This document shows, piece by piece, positions 31,820 through 42,860 of a stretch of 64,000 nucleotides of DNA (within the stretch, counting starts at the first letter, position 1; each line of letters opens with the position of its first letter). This DNA comes from Atkinsonella hypoxylon (Eukaryota; Ascomycota; Sordariomycetes; Hypocreales; Clavicipitaceae), in contig JFHB01000010.1 in the NCBI GenBank assembly GCA_000729835.1, positions 124,001-188,000 on the forward strand, in the 5' to 3' direction. A program made the translations under genes and the position numbers. The notes beneath the pieces are model-generated. The model had not been told where the DNA came from and searched no databases. It was given only the letters and a program-made list of their open reading frames with translations.

Positions 31820-34544
31820 ATGACTCGCAAGTACTCAAACCTACCATGCAACGACAGCAAAACAGATGGGGGGATAGTCTCCCCTGGCTGGTGTCCTCCG
31901 CCTACATCAGCACTCACTGCTCGTGACATCTTGCCCGGCGGCTGTGACTCCCCATGTCAGCCACTTTTCTCAGGGTTAGACTCGCCTGAAGATGAACAGC
32001 TCCAAACTCTTTGGAGCAATCCATTTGATGGGCTGGGAGCCGATGCAAATGTCCCAGTCTGTTCTGGTCTATCGGAGGTGGCAATGGGTACACATAATTC
32101 TTATATAAAGTAAGGCTTATTCCCATTTTCGACAACTGTTTTGCCTCATGTCTGCTCACCACCACTCCATTAGTGATGTCTGCAACATTTCAGACACAGC
32201 ACCTTCAAAAGTAGACATCGGTGATGGTAGCTATGGTGAAGCAGCCAGGGCAATAAGACGGACGATTGCGCAAGGAAACGCGTCGAACTTGTCATCCCAA
32301 CTACATACGGGGGGTATCGAAGATACCTTAGCGCCTTCCGGGAGAGCGGATGCACTTGATGAAATGACGAGCTTCGGTCAAGGTTGCCGGGAAGGACCTG
32401 ACGGAAGGGACGCTGCCTCGCCTTGGTGGTCCATTCCAGCATCCTTAGTGTCTGGAAGGCAGCTCTGTGCCCTTTTCCTTGAAAAACTCTACCAGCAGCC
32501 TCATACAACAAAGAGATTCGACTTCTTTGGGGGCAGTGCATCATATACCGCGGGCGGCAGGAGCCCAAGCTTACTGTCTACGAAACCAACGCCATTTCGA
32601 AGTACTGTGTCGCCGGGGCGAAAAAGATCGGGAGCTGCCGTCGCTGCCTCGATGCCGACACCGCACGAACGGAACTCGATTGCGAAACAAGAACCAGGCA
32701 ACTTCGCGTCAGTCTACGACCAGGCTCTTTGGGGGCCAATTCCAAGGTCTCCCCTGACGTCGGCCTTAGAAAATCCAGCACCGAGGGATAAAGGAAAGGG
32801 TGTCGATGAAAAACCGAGGGCGCACATAGATGCGAAAATGCAGGAAGATCGCAAGTCTCATCCGGCTGATTATGTTGGAAATGAGCCAAAGGCCTTTTTC
32901 TTCAAATCTCACAATGAGGAGCACGCGCGGTATGCCAGTGTCACCTACGATGAGAAAGGAAAGTGTGTGCCCCGCGACATGATCTGGAAGCAAGACGGAT
33001 CTGAGCGTATAAAGGTGGTTATGCACGGCCCTCCCAGAAAGGGCAACAAGACAGCAAAGGAGGAGATGACCGATGAAGAAAAGAGACAGCTCGACGAGAT
33101 GCGTGCGCCTAGCAGGTGGTACGATGAATGGGCCTTCAAACCAGAAGACTGGGGTCCCATTGATGATCGAGGCCGCAAGCTGTTCGAATACTTGCCGGAT
33201 GGTCAGCTGAAACTCAAGAAATACACTACGCAGGATATCAAGAGATATCTGGAAAGCCAGGAAAATTACATGCTCTGGGTGCAAGCTTACCCGGCGCAGT
33301 GCAGTCATCGCCAAAAGGACCGGGATGGGATACGGGATCAGCACGAAGACAAGAAGTGCAGGTGGGCAGATTGCCCCGACAACGGCACGGTTCGTTCTGG
33401 CTTCTATCGAGTTGCGTTTGACGAGTTCCCAGAACAGACGGGACATGGCGTGAAGGATGCTCATAAAGTCGCCATGGTCATGCATCTTTGGTGTTTTGAG
33501 CGGGTATGCGACCCCAAGTGGTACTACATGAAGAATAAGCTTTTGGCAGATACGCGCTTCTTCCCCTCGGAGGAAAAGAGTCCTTTCAGCTTGACAGTAC
33601 GAAGTCCAAAAACGATTATAGATGCATTCAACGCTTGGATGAAAAAGGCGGAAATGGACCAGCCCATGCCCAGGCCTTCACACGATCAGACTCTAGGATA
33701 CTGCTTGACGAAGTCGCACGTGGATCAAAGGGGCGACTCAAAGAACAGGCAGGACGAAAGACGGCAGAGAAGCAAGGAAGAAAAGTTTGGGGATGTAATC
33801 GATACGGCTATGAGAACGCATATGGGTGACTTGTCTATGTTTGTAACGTCTAAGGCTAAGGAAATTGAGATGAAGAGGGAGAGTGAGAAAGCGGGCAATA
33901 AAGAATCAAACGCGGCACAAAATTACCCGAAGGTTAGTGGAGGTGGAAGTGGAGGAGGGAGAGGCAGAGGAAGAGGAAGAGGAAGAGGAAGCGGAAGTGG
34001 AAGTGGAAGTGGAAGTGGAAGTGGAAGAGGAAGAGGCGGAGGCGGAGGCGGAGGAAGAGGAAGCGGAAGTGGAAGTGGAAGTGGAAGTGGAAGTGGAAGA
34101 GGAAGAGGCGGAGGCGGAGGTGGAGGTAGAAGCGGAAGATGGAGCGGAAGTGGAAGGGGAGCCCCAGTCGGAAGCGGAGCCCCAGTCGGAAGCGGAGCCC
34201 CAGTCGGAAGCGGAGCCCCAATCGGAAGCGGAGCCCCAATCGGAAGTTCACCCTTGGCCACGCAACGCTATTACATGCCACAGCCACAGCCACTGCCACT
34301 GCCACGGCAACTGCCGCTGCAGCATCAACAACGGCAGTGGCCCCAGCATCATTATTACCAACCACAACCACAACTACAACCACGCGTCAGCCCTGGGTCG
34401 TATTTCATGCCAGGGAATCGCTCCCAAGCCATGCCATATAACCACATGCAACCACAATCACGCCCGTCTTACTTCCCAACCCAGCAAGCAGGTCCATGGA
34501 GCCAACAACAGTGGAGACAGCAACAGTGGAACCAGATGCCATGA
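31820..34544 (+). CDS. Orphan nuclear/RNA-binding-like protein: Cys/His core plus Gly/Arg/Ser repeat and Gln/Pro tail
   Basis: Not assigned to a named family. Two exons (31820-32109, 32174-34544; 64-bp GTAAGG intron, phase 2) give 886 residues. The first ~380 residues are hydrophilic and probably disordered. A folded core (encoded about 32870-33620) contains RYASVTYDEKGKCVPRDM, WAFKPEDWGP, and a Cys/His cluster: C-x18-C-x4-C (AQC...KCRWADC) followed by GFYRVAFDEFPE and HLWCFERVCDP. I recall similar KCRW..CP / RVAFDEF / HL.CFE patterns in hypothetical proteins of Hypocreales; this is memory, not a search. A Lys/Arg/Glu-rich linker leads to a Gly-Arg/Gly-Ser repeat block resembling RGG domains, five GAP(V/I)GS units, and a Gln/Pro/Tyr/His-rich tail. 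An initiator at 32148 inside the intron would give a 798-residue form. Function unknown; RNA or nucleic-acid binding is inference from the tail. Confidence 0.75.
33941..34247 (+). repeat. In-frame coding repeats: (GGAAGT)n hexanucleotides and five 18-bp GAP(V/I)GS units
   Basis: From about 33941 to 34157 the DNA is built of GGAAGT, GGAAGA and GGCGGA hexamers, coding Gly-Ser and Gly-Arg pairs. At 34158-34247 five tandem 18-bp units, each beginning GGAGCCCCA, code Gly-Ala-Pro-Val/Ile-Gly-Ser. The first three read GTC (Val), the last two ATC (Ile), suggesting unit duplication after the change. The purine-only hexamers leave all frames open on both strands. Confidence 0.95.
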
Positions 34545-35096
34545 TCCATTGACCAATAATGACCGGCCTAAAACGAGATGTGCGAAACAACATGAATTTA
34601 GATATTTGGATGTTTGGATGTCGATTCAGGATCGTCGATGCTAGTTTATGCCTGAGAATGGGATGCTTTGCATCGAGGCACTAGGACTGTCACTGTGTGC
34701 GTTTCATTTGAGGAGAAAAAAAAAACCATAGCTTTTGATTGCATGGTATATATAGAGTATACAGAAATATGAAAAACACCAATGATAGGTACACAAGTTG
34801 TATAGATGTGATCGCATAGTGATCAGACGGTGTCACAAATCGAGTGAGATTCGCAGCCAACATGAACACGGGTGGCACCTTCCCTAAACGGCGCGAACCA
34901 CTTTGCGTCAACCTGTGTCACCCAATCAGCCGACACCGGTCTCCGCTGACTTTGACCCCAACGGCGCCAACTTCGCCCACAACAACTTCCTGGAAAAGAT
35001 TTGATAGTGCTCCCGCGGTAAACGGATTGGCCTCGCAACGCCCCCAATTGACTCAATTGGCGCAGGTTTTTCTAACCCTCTATACCTTCCGCCGAC
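34545..35096. other. Intergenic region between the orphan gene and sideroflexin
   Basis: 552 bp with 3' flank of the orphan gene (TATATATAGAG near 34746) and the sideroflexin promoter. Just before the start codon the leader is pyrimidine-rich (TTTTTCTAACCCTC). No gene seen. Confidence 0.5.
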
Positions 35097-36378
35097 ATGT
35101 CTGCCTCGTTACCTGGATCGCGGGACCTTCCGGTTTCGCAGTACGACTTGAGCACGTACCTAGGACGAGTAAAACATGCGGCTGGGCTGACGGATCCAAG
35201 GTGCGTTTACAGCAAGCATTTCCCCATGGCAAAACAGCAAGAATGGCGCAATCGAAAAAAAAAAAAGAGGGAAATAAGAAAAATCGAAATGAAAATAAAA
35301 CACACACTCAGCATCTACACGGCTAACAATGTCCGCACCAGCACCCTTCTCGCCGGCACAAGGGGTCTCGAGAAAGCCAAGCAGCTCGTGACAGACTACA
35401 AAACAGGCAAGATCGAATACATGACGCCCGAGCTGTGGCAGGCGAAAAAAGTAGTCGACTCGACATTACACCCCGGTACTCAACCACCACAGCCTTGGAC
35501 AGTTTTCGACATGGCGCACCGCTGACTTGTAGGCCTCACAACCCCCACCCCCAGACACCGGCGAACCCGTCTTCCTCCCCTTCCGCATGTCCTCCTTCGT
35601 CATAACCAACCTCATCGTCACGGCAGGCATGCTCCAGCCCAGCCTGCAGACCCCCGGCATAATAGCCTGGCAAATAGCCAACCAGTCGCTCAACGTAGCC
35701 ATCAACTCGGCCAACGCCAACAAGTCCTCCCCCATGACAACCGCCACGCTCGCCAAGTCGTACGCCGTCGCCGTCTCGGCATCCTGCTCCGTAGCTCTGG
35801 GCCTCAACGCGCTCGTGCCCCGACTGCGCGTCGCGGAGGCAACGCGCAACATCCTGAAGCGCCTCGTTCCCTTCGCGGCTGTCGCCACGGCCGGTGCGCT
35901 CAACGCCTACCTTATGCGAAGGGGCGAGATCGCCACGGGCATCGACGTCCGGCCTGTGCTGTCGGAGGAGCAGAAGAGGAAGCTGAGCGAGGAGGGCAAG
36001 TCGGAGCGCGATGTGCCTTCGCTGGGAAGGTCGCAGATGGCGGCGCGGTTGGCGGTCTATGAGACGGCGGCGAGCAGGGTGTTTAATAGCTCGCCGGTCA
36101 TGATTATCCCGCCCATGGTGCTGTATCATGTACAGACGAAGCAGGCTTGGTATAAGCGCATGATGGAGGGCGAGTATGTCAGGACGAGGCCGAGGTTGGC
36201 GGCAGGCATTCCGATGGGGCTGAATCTGGCTTTGATCGCAGCCACGTCGTTTGCCGTGCTGCCATTGGCGCTGGCGGTGTTCCCGCAGCAGCAGGAGATT
36301 GCAGCGGATAGTCTGGAGGAGGAGTTTCACGGGAAGGGCGGCCATGGAGGGAAGGTGTGGTTCAATAGGGGGTTGTAA
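35097..36378 (+). CDS. FSF1: Sideroflexin (mitochondrial inner-membrane amino-acid transporter, Fsf1 type)
   Basis: A multi-pass inner-membrane carrier; animal SFXN1 imports serine into mitochondria for one-carbon metabolism. Three exons (35097-35200, 35342-35475, 35555-36378) give 353 residues, close to the usual ~320-350. The N-terminus MSASLPGSRDLPVSQYDLST is followed by TYLGRVKHAAGLTDP, then TLLAGTRGLEKAKQLVTDYK, the conserved HPDTGEPVFLPFRMS (His-Pro-Asp-Thr-Gly signature, completed across intron 2), and hydrophobic segments ending in MLYHVQ- and GLNLALIAATSFAVLPLALA-like helices. Intron 1 (141 bp) is stop-free and a multiple of three, contains a 12-A run, and would insert a very Lys-rich 47-residue segment if retained. 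Intron 2 (79 bp) has a GCTGAC branch point. The C-terminus is Gly/His-rich. Substrate is inferred from the animal family. Confidence 0.95.
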
Positions 36379-36593
36379 ATGAGTATCTTGTTTTTTTTTT
36401 TCTTCGTCACTTGTTTCTGAAAAGGGGATGGCGTGTCAGGCATTTAGATATAGACTGCCTTTGCATACCTTCAGTACCTCGGCGTCCGTAAGACAAAAGT
36501 CGTTGTTGAATTGGAAAAATAAAAATAAAAAAAAGAATAAAAAGAGGATCTATTGTGCCAATATCAAGAAATAGTATACATGCCCCCGTCTAT

Positions 36594-39293
36594 CTAGTCT
36601 AGGCTCTCAAAGAGCTTCTGTATAGTAGGAACAAAACAAGCCGCCTTTTGAAAGTCTCCCAGTCGAACCCGCATCAGATCGAACGCCAGGAGAACGCTCT
36701 GCTCGCCCCCCCGCCCCGTCAAGTTGGGCAGCGAATCGCGCTTCGTGTACCTCTGCGAGAAATGCGTCAACAGCGTCCTCCTCGCTTCCATTTCTCTGGC
36801 AACCCCCAGTGCTTCCGCCATGGTGGAGTGCTTCTTGGCCTTGGCGTGGTCCTGTTTGTCATCGGCAAAGGTGCATTCGTGGATGAGCAGATGCGCCCCC
36901 TTGCAAGCCTGGGCAAAGGCGCTCGACGGTCGGCAGTCGCCAGAGTACGCTATGCGCAGGCCAGACGTCAACTCAAGCTCTGTGCCGTACGAGAGCCAGC
37001 AGTGTGGGACGGGGATGCGCTTGATGCCCGCGAGTCCGAAGTGCCCGTCTCCAAGGCCTTCGGCCGTCGTCACTGTGCGGTGTGGTTCTCTGGGGCGAGG
37101 ACCGCTGGGGAAGCGCAGACGGTGGAAGCCAATGTCTTGCACTTGCGAGATTTCCTCCAGCATGCTGCGGTATCGGCTTATGCAGGAGATGGCGAGCCGG
37201 GCGGTGTTGTTTTTGTCCGCGAGGCATTGTTCGTACCAGGCTTTGATGAGGGATGCGGTGCCCATGTGGTGGTCTGCGTGGACGTGGCTGATGACGATGC
37301 ATTTGAGATTACGAAGCACATCGGCCGTCTCTTCTGCGTCAAAGACACGGCGGATCTGGCCAAGAGTACCCTCACCGCAGTCCATCAGGTAGTTTCCGAC
37401 GCCGGGAACCCGTATAAGAGTTGCGGATACGTTGCGATGCTTGCTGGGCACTGACGATCCGGTCCCCAGGGCGATGATCTCAGCGTCCCTGTTGGGAATG
37501 TCCTTCTCCGTCTCTTCGACGCGAGCTAGAAACTCTGGATCTCCAGCTTCGGCTTTGGCCTTTTCGGCCAGTGCAAGCAACTCGTTATCCACCGATTGTG
37601 CGGCGCCCAGCAAATTCGGAAACGGGGCGATGGCCTGGTCATCGAATATGAGACGGGGCATCAATTGAAACTTTTGGCCGGCGCGTCCAAACTCAATAGG
37701 CGAGCCAGCCGGCGGCGCTGAGTGAGTGACTTTGTTGTTAAACTTGAGCAAAGGAAATCGATCTGGGTCGATTCTTTGGAGTTTTGTTTGTGTCTCTGCG
37801 GCGCTGGTGTGTGTAATCATATTAGGGCAAGTATCCTCAGCGCAGAAAACATGTTTGATCCGGGAATGTTTGTCTGTGAATTGCAGGATGCGGGCATCCG
37901 AGGCAAGGCCGGTCCCGAGAATCCAGTACATCACCTGGACGTTCTCCATAATTTCTTTGCTTTCCCATTCTGGCCTCTCCATAAAGGGATCTACAAGGTC
38001 AGGTGTGGCTATGTCTGCGATGATTATTCCCTTGCCAGGTTGGGGCTCGCCCAGCACCATATCAGGTGTGACAATGATGCCGTCTTTGCCCTCCACAGAC
38101 TGTCCTGATGCAAGATGTTTAAATTCTTGGGCCTTCACGCCGAATTCCTTCGCAGCTACTGCATTGAATTTACCTCGGCGATCATGACATTTGACAATGT
38201 AGCACATTGAAGTTTCGCTGTACGCAGTCCTCGGCAATGGATAGTGATTGATGGCGAGACCTTCCTCATTCTTTTCATCACCGGCATCATCCTCGGGCTC
38301 AGGGAGAACCCAGGCTTCTCCGTCCGGGTTTTGCAGCTTACCATCGTCACATGCATAGGGCCCTGTGTAGACCCTGAGCGTGGATCCGACAATGATGACT
38401 GCATTATCCGAGGGCTTGAGGTCACGAATTTTTCGGGGCAGCAACACCGTCCGGTTGTTCAGAGTGCCATTAAACATGATTCGATCCACAATCATGCCAG
38501 CAATATCAGGCTTGGACACCGTTGATCTTCGTTTCTGATGCATACCCAAAGAATCGTGAGTCTTACTTTCATTTACCATTTCTTCGTGTCTTCGTTTCGG
38601 CGGGCTGCTTGAGCGAGCTCTCTTGATGGGGATCTTCCAAACTCGGATGGAATCATCTTGCCAATCCGGTTCCATATTCTCAGGACTCGATCGTCGCGGA
38701 TCTTGCCTATACTCATGCGCCCGCACTTTAATGGCTTGTCGAAAGATAACAAAGCGACAAGCAGCCATCATATGACCCAGGTTGTGAGCTCCATGCACGC
38801 CAATTCCTTCATGAGTCGTCGGCTTCAGCAACTTCAGTCCTTTTTGTTTCCTCTTATCATTTTCCAAACATGTATGCTCCCTTGACGATTCGACAGCACC
38901 TCCCACACTGAGTAGGTATCCAATCAGCCCACCCATTTGATCCCAACCTACCGATCCGCTCAGAAAAACCTGTTTAGTGCGGAAAAAATGAATTCTCCGA
39001 CTCCCAAAAGCCCTTTGAGTCCCCTCGGCGACTTGGCCGAAGAGGTAGGATCCTTTGTCATGGTGCACATAGATGCATGTCCCTGGGGTATCGGTCGATG
39101 GAACGGTTGCAACTTCGACGGTGGTTGTCATGATTGTGGCGTCAGAGTGACCTTTTCCGTTGCCCTGACGACGAGGAAAGGATGCGAGGCTGGACACCCT
39201 GCGAGAATTGCGCAGGTTAAGAAATAGCGTGCGGAGAGAGGATTTGGTTAGAGAAGGACAGACGCGCAGGCTCAATGAACCCCATGGTTCCAT
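36594..39293 (-). CDS. TRZ1: tRNase Z, long form (3' tRNA processing endonuclease)
   Basis: Removes 3' trailers from precursor tRNAs. It is 899 residues, intron-free. The N-terminal half is the degenerate beta-lactamase domain typical of long forms (FRTKQVFLSGSVGWDQMGGLIGYLL; HGAHNLGHMMAACRFVIFR). The C-terminal half has the catalytic metal site: LMDCGEGTLGQIRR, the His motif ISHVHADHHMG (about residues 667-677), YSGDCRPS, and the closing HECTFADD, KHSTMAEA and LTHFSQRY motifs. The first ~45 residues (MEPWGSLSLRVCPSLTKS..., RNSRRVSSLASFPRRQ) look like a mitochondrial presequence; an in-frame ATG just after (MTTTVEVATV) could start a nuclear form, so dual targeting is plausible. A Lys/Arg/Ser-rich linker (KRARSSSPPKRRH) may be nuclear-localising. 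It converges on sideroflexin, 215 bp apart. Confidence 0.96.
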   Translation of the reverse strand: MEPWGSLSLRVCPSLTKSSLRTLFLNLRNSRRVSSLASFPRRQGNGKGHSDATIMTTTVEVATVPSTDTPGTCIYVHHDKGSYLFGQVAEGTQRAFGSRRIHFFRTKQVFLSGSVGWDQMGGLIGYLLSVGGAVESSREHTCLENDKRKQKGLKLLKPTTHEGIGVHGAHNLGHMMAACRFVIFRQAIKVRAHEYRQDPRRSSPENMEPDWQDDSIRVWKIPIKRARSSSPPKRRHEEMVNESKTHDSLGMHQKRRSTVSKPDIAGMIVDRIMFNGTLNNRTVLLPRKIRDLKPSDNAVIIVGSTLRVYTGPYACDDGKLQNPDGEAWVLPEPEDDAGDEKNEEGLAINHYPLPRTAYSETSMCYIVKCHDRRGKFNAVAAKEFGVKAQEFKHLASGQSVEGKDGIIVTPDMVLGEPQPGKGIIIADIATPDLVDPFMERPEWESKEIMENVQVMYWILGTGLASDARILQFTDKHSRIKHVFCAEDTCPNMITHTSAAETQTKLQRIDPDRFPLLKFNNKVTHSAPPAGSPIEFGRAGQKFQLMPRLIFDDQAIAPFPNLLGAAQSVDNELLALAEKAKAEAGDPEFLARVEETEKDIPNRDAEIIALGTGSSVPSKHRNVSATLIRVPGVGNYLMDCGEGTLGQIRRVFDAEETADVLRNLKCIVISHVHADHHMGTASLIKAWYEQCLADKNNTARLAISCISRYRSMLEEISQVQDIGFHRLRFPSGPRPREPHRTVTTAEGLGDGHFGLAGIKRIPVPHCWLSYGTELELTSGLRIAYSGDCRPSSAFAQACKGAHLLIHECTFADDKQDHAKAKKHSTMAEALGVAREMEARRTLLTHFSQRYTKRDSLPNLTGRGGEQSVLLAFDLMRVRLGDFQKAACFVPTIQKLFESLD

Positions 39294-40070
39294 CAGCGAA
39301 AGATAGACGGGTGTTGGAAGCTATGGAGGATTGGACTGCCCACATCTGTCATGAACTTTTTTTCTGGGTCAAGCTGCTCGAAGGCGGTAGTACAACCTGG
39401 TCACGAATTAGCGGGTGGGCCAAAGAGCCTACTATGAGGTATGGCCCAGGTATCGATCGGCTTTGGGTGGATCCCATTACCTGTTTGTTGCAGCCGGCTG
39501 GCCCTGACGGCTTACCTAACCATCTACGTAATGGGAAGGATATCGTGCCCCCGCGGGCGCACAATAGTTGCTCTTGTTTTTCTCTCTTCTTCATCTTCGT
39601 TGTTCGTACTCCGTAGTCAATCCACATCAATTGCAGCGTTCGAACCTGTACCATTGAACCATGCCGTGACACAGGGCGGTGGTACAGGGTACAATCGTGT
39701 ACGGGCACATTCTATCTTCTCAGCACACTGTACTGCTGTCGAGATGTTCTTTCGACGACGCGTCCTCCTATGCTGCTTTGATGGAAAGGAGACGGGTCTT
39801 TCCGTCAGCCGTTCAAATGATAGGTCTGTAACCCAGCCCCTGAGTAGACGTCGAGCATTCAGGAACTGAATCAACTATTGCATGCAGCGCAGCTGCTTCC
39901 CAACGTAGCCTTTGGGCCTATGGACATAGCAACCACGTCTATATCAAACAGCGAAGCACCAAAAATTGGCTCTAAGCGGGCTTGTGGCGATGATTTTCCC
40001 CAGCCATATAAACCAACACCACAACCGGACTCCGAGACGAGCAATCGCCTAAGGACTATGGCTCAAAGTT

Positions 40071-40371
40071 GCAGTCTTCCGTTCTTCCCCTTCAATCCTG
40101 TTCCCCATACGAGTTTCTATGATGTCCTAGAGGCCTTTCTGAATACCAGCCGGCGGCTTCCTCGTGCATTAGCTTGAGATGTGGTCGGCTTTCCTTGCTT
40201 GCCCGCTCATCTCGTCATAAGAAAGCGTCAACAACCTCAGTGATTAAAGCCATGTCTGCAATCGTTAAAGAAGAAAGCGGAACCGAAGACATCTCAAGCT
40301 AATGCACGAGGGAGCCCCCGCCTAGGATTCAGAAAGGCCTTTAAGACAGAAGGGACGAACAGAAAGACTGC
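40071..40371. repeat. Degenerate inverted duplication
   Basis: The left arm (40071-40182) and right arm (40290-40371) are reverse complements with indels. Both outer ends read GCAGTCTT with further short matches inward. The inner halves share AGGCCTTTCTGAAT and a perfect 23-bp match (left copy CCTCGTGCATTAGCTTGAGA plus TGT). The left arm has about 30 extra bases. The spacer is about 107 bp. It resembles a decayed element or an inverted local copy. Confidence 0.85.
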
Positions 40372-41424
40372 AAATTCTCAGGTTAACCCACCCAGTATAG
40401 ATGGATTACATAGTGTTCTGAAGCCAAAAGCGATAGCAGGACATTTGCAGGATCTACCGTATCTTTAAGTTCGATTAGAGAGCCTAGACTCGCAGCTTGT
40501 TGGTAGGCTTTTGGACTGTGATTCTTTAGGGAAAATTATCACCGAGGATTAGTCAAGGAGGTTAACCTAAAGATACCACCAACAATGCTAGAGACAACAA
40601 TCACATCTTTTACATCGGATCACCTCACTATGGCTGGGGAGGTAATGATAAAGATGTACCGTAGGAATGCATGGATCCACATTCGCATCTATGTTGCGCC
40701 TAAACCCTCGCACGTTCGCCTGGTTCTCGGCATGCCATTATCAGAATGGCAAGGGTTAACTTTGAGCACGCCTTTGGAGGGGGAGAAACGAGGCGATTTT
40801 TGAGGATTTCACCTTTTTTTTTTTCCTAATCATCTTCGATTTTCGATCCCTATGCTGCTCATGAATGACTCCCTCGGCCGCGGTAGCGCAATGTTTGTGC
40901 GTGCCTACTGGAGGACAATCGGAAGCAGCATTCTACTCCTTCGGGAGTATGGTATTTCATGCATCTGCTCAATCAAATTCTCTATCCTCTGCCATTTCTG
41001 CATGCCTTCATCCCGGTTTGTTCCATTTGTACGGTGGCAAAGCCATCTCCAGTCACATATCTCCTTGTGCTTTCGAGACTCAAATACCCAGGAACGATCT
41101 CCTCCGGGAGAGAATCTTGATGCCCAAAATTGACTACTTGGAGGAGGTGTGAAAGCTCGAGAAACCTGGAGAGCATTAGAAGCATCTTTTGTTGGCAGCT
41201 GGATGCAAGGGCCATCGCACCCCTACTTCGCATGAACACATCTTTGGAAGAAGCTGTCGGACTAACGAGTGCTGCATTGCTAGATGACTCTTCTCGCGGG
41301 TGAGGCAGGCATTTTTGTGTAGTACCCCAGATATAAGTTATTTGATTCTTCGTCCTCGTTCGAATGGTTGAGTGGCACAAACACGACAATTCCACCTGCC
41401 CCCACCCCCGCCACTCCGAAACCC

Positions 41425-41457
41425 GGCGACCCAGCGACCCAGCGACCCAGTGACCTA
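41425..41457. repeat. Short tandem repeat, 8-bp unit CGACCCAG
   Basis: Three near-perfect CGACCCAG units followed by one diverged copy (TGACCTAG). No associated gene. Confidence 0.8.
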
Positions 41458-42860
41458 GCGATCGGAGGGATCAAGGGGATCAGGGACTTGGATATTTCCT
41501 GGGGAGGTGGGGGGGGGGGGGGTCAACGGCCTGGCCAGCAGGCGGAGCAATGTCCTCGTGGTCGAAGTGGCTCCCACTGTGTATGGGCAGGGACCAATTG
41601 ATGCATATTTTGCCAGGAGCAGGCAATGCAAGGCAAGGCAGGGCAGGGAGGTTGGCAGGGTCTGCGGCATCGCCGAAGTCGCCGATATGCAAGCCCCTGC
41701 CTGGTCTGCATGGGCATGGCGTCATGGTCACATCCCTTAAAGAGTCACGCATGGCCTAGTGGTCCAATCAGAACCGAGGGAATAAGAGGTACGTCCAACA
41801 GAATCTGGTTCACGCAGTGAGAAGTCCAGATACATCCATCGCACATAGCCATCATTCTGTGCAGAGGTACCTCAGATGTACCTAGGTTCCTAGGTACCAA
41901 CTTGGAAGGTATCCCATCCCAGTTGGTGTGGGTTCCGTGGCCTTGGCGCCGTACGACTGTTGAAGTCGGACTCCAGCAGCTCCCGACGACTCTGCAACTC
42001 TGCAACTCTACGGAAACATGCGGACCAACAACACGGCGACGGGATGACCCTGGGATCGCTGCTAGCTCGCTGGCAAAACCCGACTTAAAGCTCACTAGTC
42101 TTCCTCTCTGTTCTGTAAAGGCGCATGTGTTCTTGCCTAACCCTCCTCGGCTCGGCGCCATCATCACCATGAGCCAATCATCAAAAGAACCTAGGTAGTC
42201 CATCTCCATCGGCTGAGACTCGCAGCCCGAATCCCTTGGCCGGGAAAATCGCATGTTCGGCAGCTCCGGCCTCACGAAACCCCAATTCAGCCTGCCACAA
42301 GGTCGCCGTGGCAAAATACGTTGTGTTGTGTCTACGTACCACACATTGCTTACTTGCCTTTTTCGCTGATTCTCTATCACGTGTTGCTCTGCCGTTCTGA
42401 AAGACAAGGGTCCGATCTTGCCAGCAGTTAAAAACAGAAAAGAAGGCCCATGCGGGGCGTGCTATGATTAAAACAGAAGACGGACACACTGCTCCGTCCC
42501 AAGACATCAGGCCGTTTTTTTTTTGGCGCTGACCATTCGGGAGTCGGGACTAACGAGGCTCGAGTGTAACTCAGATTGACAGCCACCTCACAACGGTGAC
42601 ACGCATCTGTGGTTTGACATCCCGCCACGGGCAGACACCAACCTCGAACACCATCCTCCTTACAAAGACTTGGACTTCAAACTTGCGTTTTTGCTCTGGA
42701 GGTCTGTAAATCACTTTGGCGAACAGGAATTCGACCCTCGATGTTGGCATAGACTGTGGCTTCGCACACTCGCGCACACTCGCACACACGCACACACACG
42801 CGCACACACATTTGCGGCACAACAAGTCTCGAAACGGTTGCGTGAGCCAGCGAGCCGGCG

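Larger units (their letters stand above)
39294..42860. other. 3.6-kb gene-poor region with repeats
   Basis: No intact gene recognised on either strand. It holds the inverted duplication at 40071-40371, short GC-rich tandem repeats at 41425-41457, a G-run of about 15 near 41507-41521, a GGCA-rich stretch near 41625-41655, and a CA/CG-alternating tract near 42770-42812. A 99-codon frame at 39878-40177 ends inside the left arm of the inverted duplication and may be a gene relic. The last few hundred bases are the PDE1 promoter/leader. Confidence 0.5.

Noticed and set aside
33923..34383. Two minus-strand frames encoding Pro-Leu and Phe-His repeats
   Set aside because: They arise only because the purine hexamer repeat lacks stops on the opposite strand.
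39878..40177. 99-codon plus-strand frame as a transposase or other protein
   Set aside because: No transposase signature could be identified; it may be a relic, but the evidence is too weak for a gene call.
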